In this document: piece by piece, positions 59,360 to 64,000 of the stretch
Position numbering within the stretch: the stretch's first letter is position 1
Layout of the letters: every line of letters begins with the position of its first letter
Source of the DNA: Chaenocephalus aceratus
Taxonomy: Eukaryota > Chordata > Actinopteri > Perciformes > Channichthyidae
Direction of reading: 5' to 3'
NCBI GenBank assembly: GCA_023974075.1
Contig: CM043801.1
Location: 31,157,990 to 31,221,989 of the forward strand
DNA length: 64,000 nucleotides
Notes under the pieces: model-generated
Seen by the model: only the letters and a program-made list of their open reading frames with translations
Told to the model about the DNA's origin: nothing
Databases searched by the model: none
Position numbers and translations under genes: made by a program

Positions 59360-62300
59360 CTGCAGCCACAAAGCAGAAGACACAGGAGAGTTAGTATCAG
59401 TGGTATAAAGTATCCAAGCACTTTTACTCAAGCGCTGTACTGTACTTAAGGACAATGTTGAGATACTTGTACATTACTGTTTAGATGTGTTTTTGGACTT
59501 CAGAGGTACACATTTGTACTATTAATACCTTACTTTGCAGATTTGGATTTACAATGTGAAATATAAAACCCACTTGGATAAGACTTTAGTTACACCTCGA
59601 GTAAATTCACAAGCTACCCTGCGCTATATAAAGTCATTAAAAGAAGCTGTAAGTATATTTTGATGCCAGCACTTTTGTACTTAGGTAACATTTTGTGTAA
59701 AGGACTTTTACTATACAACAAGACATGCCACAAGAGGTTGCTATCAAATCCCTAAAGCCAAAACAGAGTCTATGAAGAGCACAGTGCTGTATAGAGCCAT
59801 GGCTGCATGGAACACACTGCCAGATCAGATTTCTAAAGAAACAACTAAAGCAAGCTTCAAAAGACGATTGAAGAGGCATCTAGAAGCCCAAAGATTGTAA
59901 ATTACACAAGCAGCAGACAGGTTATGGTAAACATACAGCAGCACACCGATTCATATAGGTTTTTTAAACACATGCAGGAATATGGTACTTTCGCTAACAT
60001 AGACACACACACACACACACACACAGCCTTTCACAGTTATGATGAGGATTGTATTTGTTTAGTTTGTTTTTACTCTAAAAGAAGTGAAGGGAGACATTTG
60101 TAAAATCACTACTATTATTATTATTTTTTTTTTTTCTTTCCAAGGAAATGGGGAATCAGAAAATAAGCTGTATGTGATGGTTGATATGAAAGTCACTGTT
60201 TGAAGGAAAATTGACGCCGTACACGATTTGTATCATTGTCTTGTAATGTACTGTCGAATGTCATGTTTTATGTTATTTGTGGACCCCAGGAAGATTAGCT
60301 GTTGTTATGCACCAGCTAATGGGGATCCTAATAAACTATAAACTATAAACTACTTGTAACAGAGTATTTCTACACTCTGGTACTGTACTTCTACTTTTAC
60401 TTAAGTACAGGATGAGTACTTCTCACACCTCTGGTTAGTTCGTATAAAACCCAACTTTACATTTAAATCTATTCCAAAGGACAGAAATACATCCCTTTTT
60501 CTGCGACCTGAAGGATTAAATGAAACTGAACAAAGTTTCAGGAACATCAACTAACTCGGAGAACAGTGACCCGAGATGATGGAGCTGTATTTACTGGAAC
60601 AGAGGAAGCATGACATCCTGGAATTGCTCTGGAATCAGCGGGAGCCATTCTTCTACCGTTACTCACAGGATGTTTGAGCCAGCAGTCCTTGATGGCTGGA
60701 CGCATCTTCTTGTGCACGACCACATCCTGCAGATCCTCCAGGGTGGGATGCTGGCCGATTTCTTCCTCAAACGGCAGCATGTACTCGCCAACTGCACAGG
60801 GGGGCATTGAGGGCGCGGGGTGGAAAGCGTTACACGGTGATCAGGGTAAGAAAACAGTGCCATCAAACACATGAAACCCTTTTTAAAGAGTAACAACAAA
60901 CATTACACCTTTAGCCTATCGGATGACTTTCCCAGGAAAAGGGAAAACTAATCCTTTGTTTATCAGGTCAGCCTGCAGCACAGTGACCTTTCACCTGTGA
61001 CTGAAGCGGCATCCCTGCCCCGTTTGACTCACCGTCTGTCACGGTGCAGCGGGACACCAGCTCCCACAGCACCAGGCCCATAGCGTACATGTCTATCCTC
61101 AGGAAGGAGTCTCGCTGGAAGTTGATGGCTCCCTCCAGCACCTCTGGAGCCATGTAACGCCTCGTACCCACCTGCAAGGACAACGGATTCTAATGAATAT
61201 GAGTATGTGCAAATATGATGTTTCTCAAGAGTTATGCCATCTGGTAACATTCCTGGAAGTCAGTCTTTTTAAAAACATCAACCCAGTGGCTACAAAGACA
61301 CTTATTGTACCCAACAGCGCTACTTCAAGTAACAGGAAATAATGTTTTGTTATACAACAGCATCCTGCTTCACTGCAGGGTTAACGGACAACAAAGTAAC
61401 CTCAAAACTAATCAAGTTATTCAGCCGGGATCAATGCGTTGGAAGTATCATAAGTGCTTTACTCTCAATGGGGACATCATAATGCTCATCTTCAGGTTCA
61501 TAGTTGTGTTTACGATGTATACCATGCACGTGTTCCAAATCTGAAGAGCTTGTTGAATCCCGGTTTTCTGAACTAGGCAGCCTGCAGAAACCGCTTGAGG
61601 CGTCTTATTTCAGTTTGAGAGTTACATTAGTGGAAATGAAAAGCAGTAATAAAGAGATTCCTTACCTGGCCGTGAGTATCTCCCGGAGGTTTTCCTGGTT
61701 CAAATCGTACAGCGAGTCCAAAGTCTCCAATGATTGCACTCAGATCATCTCGAACCATCACATTCTTACTCTTGAAGTCCCTGGGAAATTCATTTCAGGA
61801 CAAAGTCATTAAAGTGCTGTAATTAGATGCATGTTTACTCACACATGCCAACACAACCAGGAGAGGGCAGTGCTCATCAACTCCAGTCGGTCGTGCTCTG
61901 GCTTGCAGCGTGTTGAGGTGCGGGAAAGGCAGTGAAGGTGCATTTCGTCTCTACCTGTGGGCGATGGTGGGTTTGGGCCCCTCTCCCTTGTAGCTGGGAA
62001 TGTCCTCGTGGAGGTACGCCAAGCCGCGGGACATGGTCTCCGCTATGTGACACAGGTCTCCCCAGCTTACAGTGTTCCCCTTTAGGTGGTCCGTCAATGA
62101 GCCCTGGACACAAACAAAGACTGGGGTTACAAACTGAACGAGAATCTCTTTTGAACCAATTTCCCAGATACCGTTAGTGTCCATTTATTGAGCCAACTAA
62201 AACCCTGGAATAGATGGTTGTTGGTCCCACGTTTGACTTCATTTGCCAGCTGAAAAGCATAGTCTGGAACAATTACAAGAGGCGTCTAAATTAAAACAAT

Positions 62301-62849
62301 AGAGCTTAAAATACCATGCTGATAAAAAAAGAAACATTAAAGCAAAGAATTGACACATGAACAGATGGCACTGAGACAATTACCGGAGCTAAAGACGTGT
62401 GTCATGGACGTAAGGTGATACAAGGACATCGGAAGTCATCACACAAACGTAATGCTGCATTTGTGGGCATGGTAATTATCGTTGAATCCTGTGTCGATGT
62501 ATTAATACCTTTTTGACAAGCGTGATGAACAGCACATTCTGGTAGCCTCGAGGTGTTTAATCAAACAGTGATATTTCAGGCACACACGTTTGAACACTTA
62601 AAGTAACACTCGGCAGATAATTGCCTGTAATATTTTTTTAATTAAATGCTTTGAAAAACGCCCGAAGCAACACAATGCACCGCTTTAAGGTATGCCGTGT
62701 ACAGAAGAAGTGCCAGAAGTAATGAAATCCACTTTAATAAAAAGCTGCGAAGCGCTTGTTGTAAATAAAAGGCTTCTACCAATATTGGAAAAAGTTCTCG
62801 TAAACAAAGAAGCCCTATACTGTACCTCGGCACCAACGCTCTATATGTG

Positions 62850-62901
<52 letters not shown>

Positions 62902-63829
62902 AGGCAGTGCACTCACCCTCTCATGAAACTCGGTGATGAGCCACAGCTCCGTCTCCAGGTTGCTGCCGTGCTTCTCTGCAGCGATGTAACGTAGGAGGTT
63001 TTCATGCCGCATCCCCGGAGTCAGGAAGATGTCCCGCTCGTTTATCCATGACTGCTTGTCCTATTCGAACACACGGATAACAAAGTGTTTAGGATATCAC
63101 AATTCAAACGAGCACTTTTAAAAAGAATGGGCTTTTTTCCTGATATGTTGCCCAAAGCCCCAGTGTGTGCCTCTTGAGTATACAAATTAGATTCAAGTTA
63201 CATTGCTAAGCATCCAACCTTCCAAACGCTATATACCCATTTATGTTGTGATTTAACAATACGTTGTTGCCGTTATAAATGCATGCATCAAACCAGATGG
63301 ACAAAAACATATTCCATCCATTCTAGCCACTGAGGATGTTCCCCTGGTTGCACCCAAACAAAGATGGTAACCAGAAATGACATTTTCTCTTTAAATGCGT
63401 ACAACGTGAACCAATATAACAAATATCCGTTGCATGCTATTGATAGGCAGTACCAACTTCAGAAATGGGTCGGAAATGTATTATTGTGCAACCATGAGGA
63501 TATCTAATCCTCCAGATGGTTAGGAGTCTCTCAGGATTTCAAAGATCACAGGTCGTAAATCATTTTTCAAATAATTGGATGCTTGGCTTTTGGCTCAAAA
63601 GGAATGTTAATAGATGTGGGCAAACGACTGGAGCTACGATGCAGCAATCAAAGAGAAATACAAGCGCCATGAGTGATTGACATACCTGAACAGGGAAGAC
63701 CTTTACAGCAACATATTCACTCATCAACTGGGCCTTCCAGACACACCCAAAGCGGCCCCTGGCTTTGATTTCCAGCAGCTGCAGCGGTTTCAGACCCACC
63801 GAGGGGGAGGGAGGAGTCAGTCCAGGGTC
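59165..63829 (-). CDS. acvr2b: Activin receptor type-2B, juxtamembrane and kinase exons (3' part of gene)
   Basis: Type II serine/threonine kinase receptor for activins, myostatin/GDF11, Nodal and BMPs; it phosphorylates type I receptors to trigger SMAD signalling. Seven exons give 336 residues without a frame break. The kinase landmarks are the glycine loop [11 protein letters not shown], lysine in [11 protein letters not shown] in IAHRDFKSKN, DFG in [12 protein letters not shown] in YMAPEVLEG and the tail [10 protein letters not shown]. 2B rather than 2A is indicated by [25 protein letters not shown] and [13 protein letters not shown]. The N-terminal signal peptide, ligand-binding domain and membrane helix are beyond the right edge. 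A (TA)n tract and a hAT/LINE nest occupy introns. Confidence 0.94.
59398..60433. mobile_element. hAT-like MITE carrying a nested LINE in an acvr2b intron
   Basis: Ends CAGTGGTATAAAGTATC and TACTTCTCACACCTCTG. Flanked by GTTAGTAT (59390-59397) and GTTAGTTC (60434-60441), an imperfect 8-bp duplication. It contains the TACTTAAGTACAG and GTAACAGAGTATTTCTACAC blocks of an abundant fish MITE. A truncated LINE (59719-60355) lies inside. Confidence 0.7.
59719..60355 (+). mobile_element. 5'-truncated non-LTR retrotransposon, ORF2 C-terminus and 3' tail
   Basis: Plus-strand frame [37 protein letters not shown] and [15 protein letters not shown] ending TAA near 59900 is the standard C-terminal end of fish LINE ORF2. 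The 3' tail TGGACCCCAGGAAGATTAGC and GCTAATGGGGATCCTAATAA follows, ending in short AAACTATA repeats. It also contains a (CA)n tract at 60003-60026. Confidence 0.8.
60667..60791 (-). CDS. acvr2b: acvr2b kinase exon
   Basis: 125 nt, phase 1 to 0: [39 protein letters not shown]. Confidence 0.95.
61033..61171 (-). CDS. acvr2b: acvr2b kinase exon (activation segment end)
   Basis: 139 nt, phase 0 to 1: [39 protein letters not shown]. Confidence 0.96.
61666..61780 (-). CDS. acvr2b: acvr2b kinase exon (DFG)
   Basis: 115 nt, phase 2 to 0: [20 protein letters not shown] then [18 protein letters not shown]. Completes the HRD codon begun in the previous exon. Confidence 0.95.
61955..62103 (-). CDS. acvr2b: acvr2b kinase exon
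   Basis: 149 nt, phase 0 to 2: [50 protein letters not shown]. Confidence 0.95.
62853..62900. repeat. (TA)n microsatellite next to an acvr2b splice donor
   Basis: About 23 uninterrupted AT units; on the minus strand it starts roughly 16 bases after the donor of the preceding exon (62916). Confidence 0.95.
62917..63060 (-). CDS. acvr2b: acvr2b kinase exon
   Basis: 144 nt, phase 0: [47 protein letters not shown]. Confidence 0.95.
63686..63829 (-). CDS. acvr2b: acvr2b juxtamembrane/kinase N-lobe exon
   Basis: 144 nt, phase 0: [48 protein letters not shown]. Contains the ATP-binding glycine loop and lysine. Confidence 0.95.
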
Positions 63830-64000
63830 CTGAATAACAGATGAGACCGGTTAATCAATCAATCTACAAAGGTTTATTTATATTTGAAACGTACAGAGTA
63901 TTAAATACTGTAGACCTGCCCATGAGAGCGTTGAGAGAGTTGAATATCTTGCCCAAGGACACTTCAACATGTTGACTACACGCTTGCTTAACCCCTGTGC
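63830..64000. other. acvr2b intron, right edge
   Basis: No feature apart from a short AATCTACAAAGGTTTATTTA-type retroposon-like tail near 63860. Confidence 0.4.

Overview
The window is euchromatic DNA from a ray-finned fish, most likely a percomorph-like teleost. It carries intron-containing vertebrate genes with GT-AG splice sites, V-SINE-type elements, L2/Rex-like LINE tails, many hAT and Tc1/mariner derivatives and a DIRS-type tyrosine-recombinase retrotransposon. There is no prokaryotic coding pattern.

Three host genes lie head to tail, all on the minus strand. From right to left they are: (1) acvr2b, activin receptor type-2B, of which the window holds seven 3' exons (63829 down to 59165) covering the juxtamembrane segment and the whole kinase domain; the signal peptide, ligand-binding and transmembrane exons lie beyond base 64000. 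(2) arhgap29 (PARG1), a complete gene from a 5'UTR exon near 54700 to the C-terminal exon at 25412-24205, with an F-BAR coiled region, a C1 zinc finger and a RhoGAP domain. (3) the 5' part of abca4, the photoreceptor retinoid flippase: exons 1 to 7 (20312 down to 8924), the remainder lying left of base 1. Exon boundaries were read from splice sites, phase continuity and recalled human orthologue sequences. The abca4 exons were also compared with human exon lengths.

Two coding anomalies stand out. Abca4 exons 2, 3 and 4 together carry five single-base indels relative to the conserved frame, while exons 1, 5, 6 and 7 are clean. In arhgap29 all 20 internal coding-exon junctions keep phase, but the last exon contains one net missing base, so the conserved C-terminal PDZ-ligand tail is out of frame. 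Both could be real lesions or unpolished sequence.

The left quarter is an accessory, transposon-rich zone inside abca4 introns: a 6.2-kb DIRS element (1179-7398) with inverted termini and an internal complementary region, itself invaded by a solo-LTR-like element and a 1.06-kb hAT element; a tRNA-derived SINE; a 2.2-kb near-perfect palindromic element (10018-12229) whose centre is built from 160-bp inverted-ended modules; and a Tc1-like transposon (12323-14600) interrupted by a MITE and a 1-kb hAT element. Nested insertions also occur at 22188-22935, 45225-45813 and 59398-60433. Introns of arhgap29 hold further hAT and LINE fragments, simple repeats, a possible alternative first exon near 39.3 kb and possible regulatory DNA near 43.3 kb.

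Functionally the three genes do not form one pathway. ACVR2B is a TGF-beta-family receptor kinase, ARHGAP29 is a Rho GTPase-activating protein downstream of Rap1, and ABCA4 transports retinaldehyde-phosphatidylethanolamine. The abca4-arhgap29 neighbourhood is shared with human 1p22, whereas human ACVR2B is on another chromosome.
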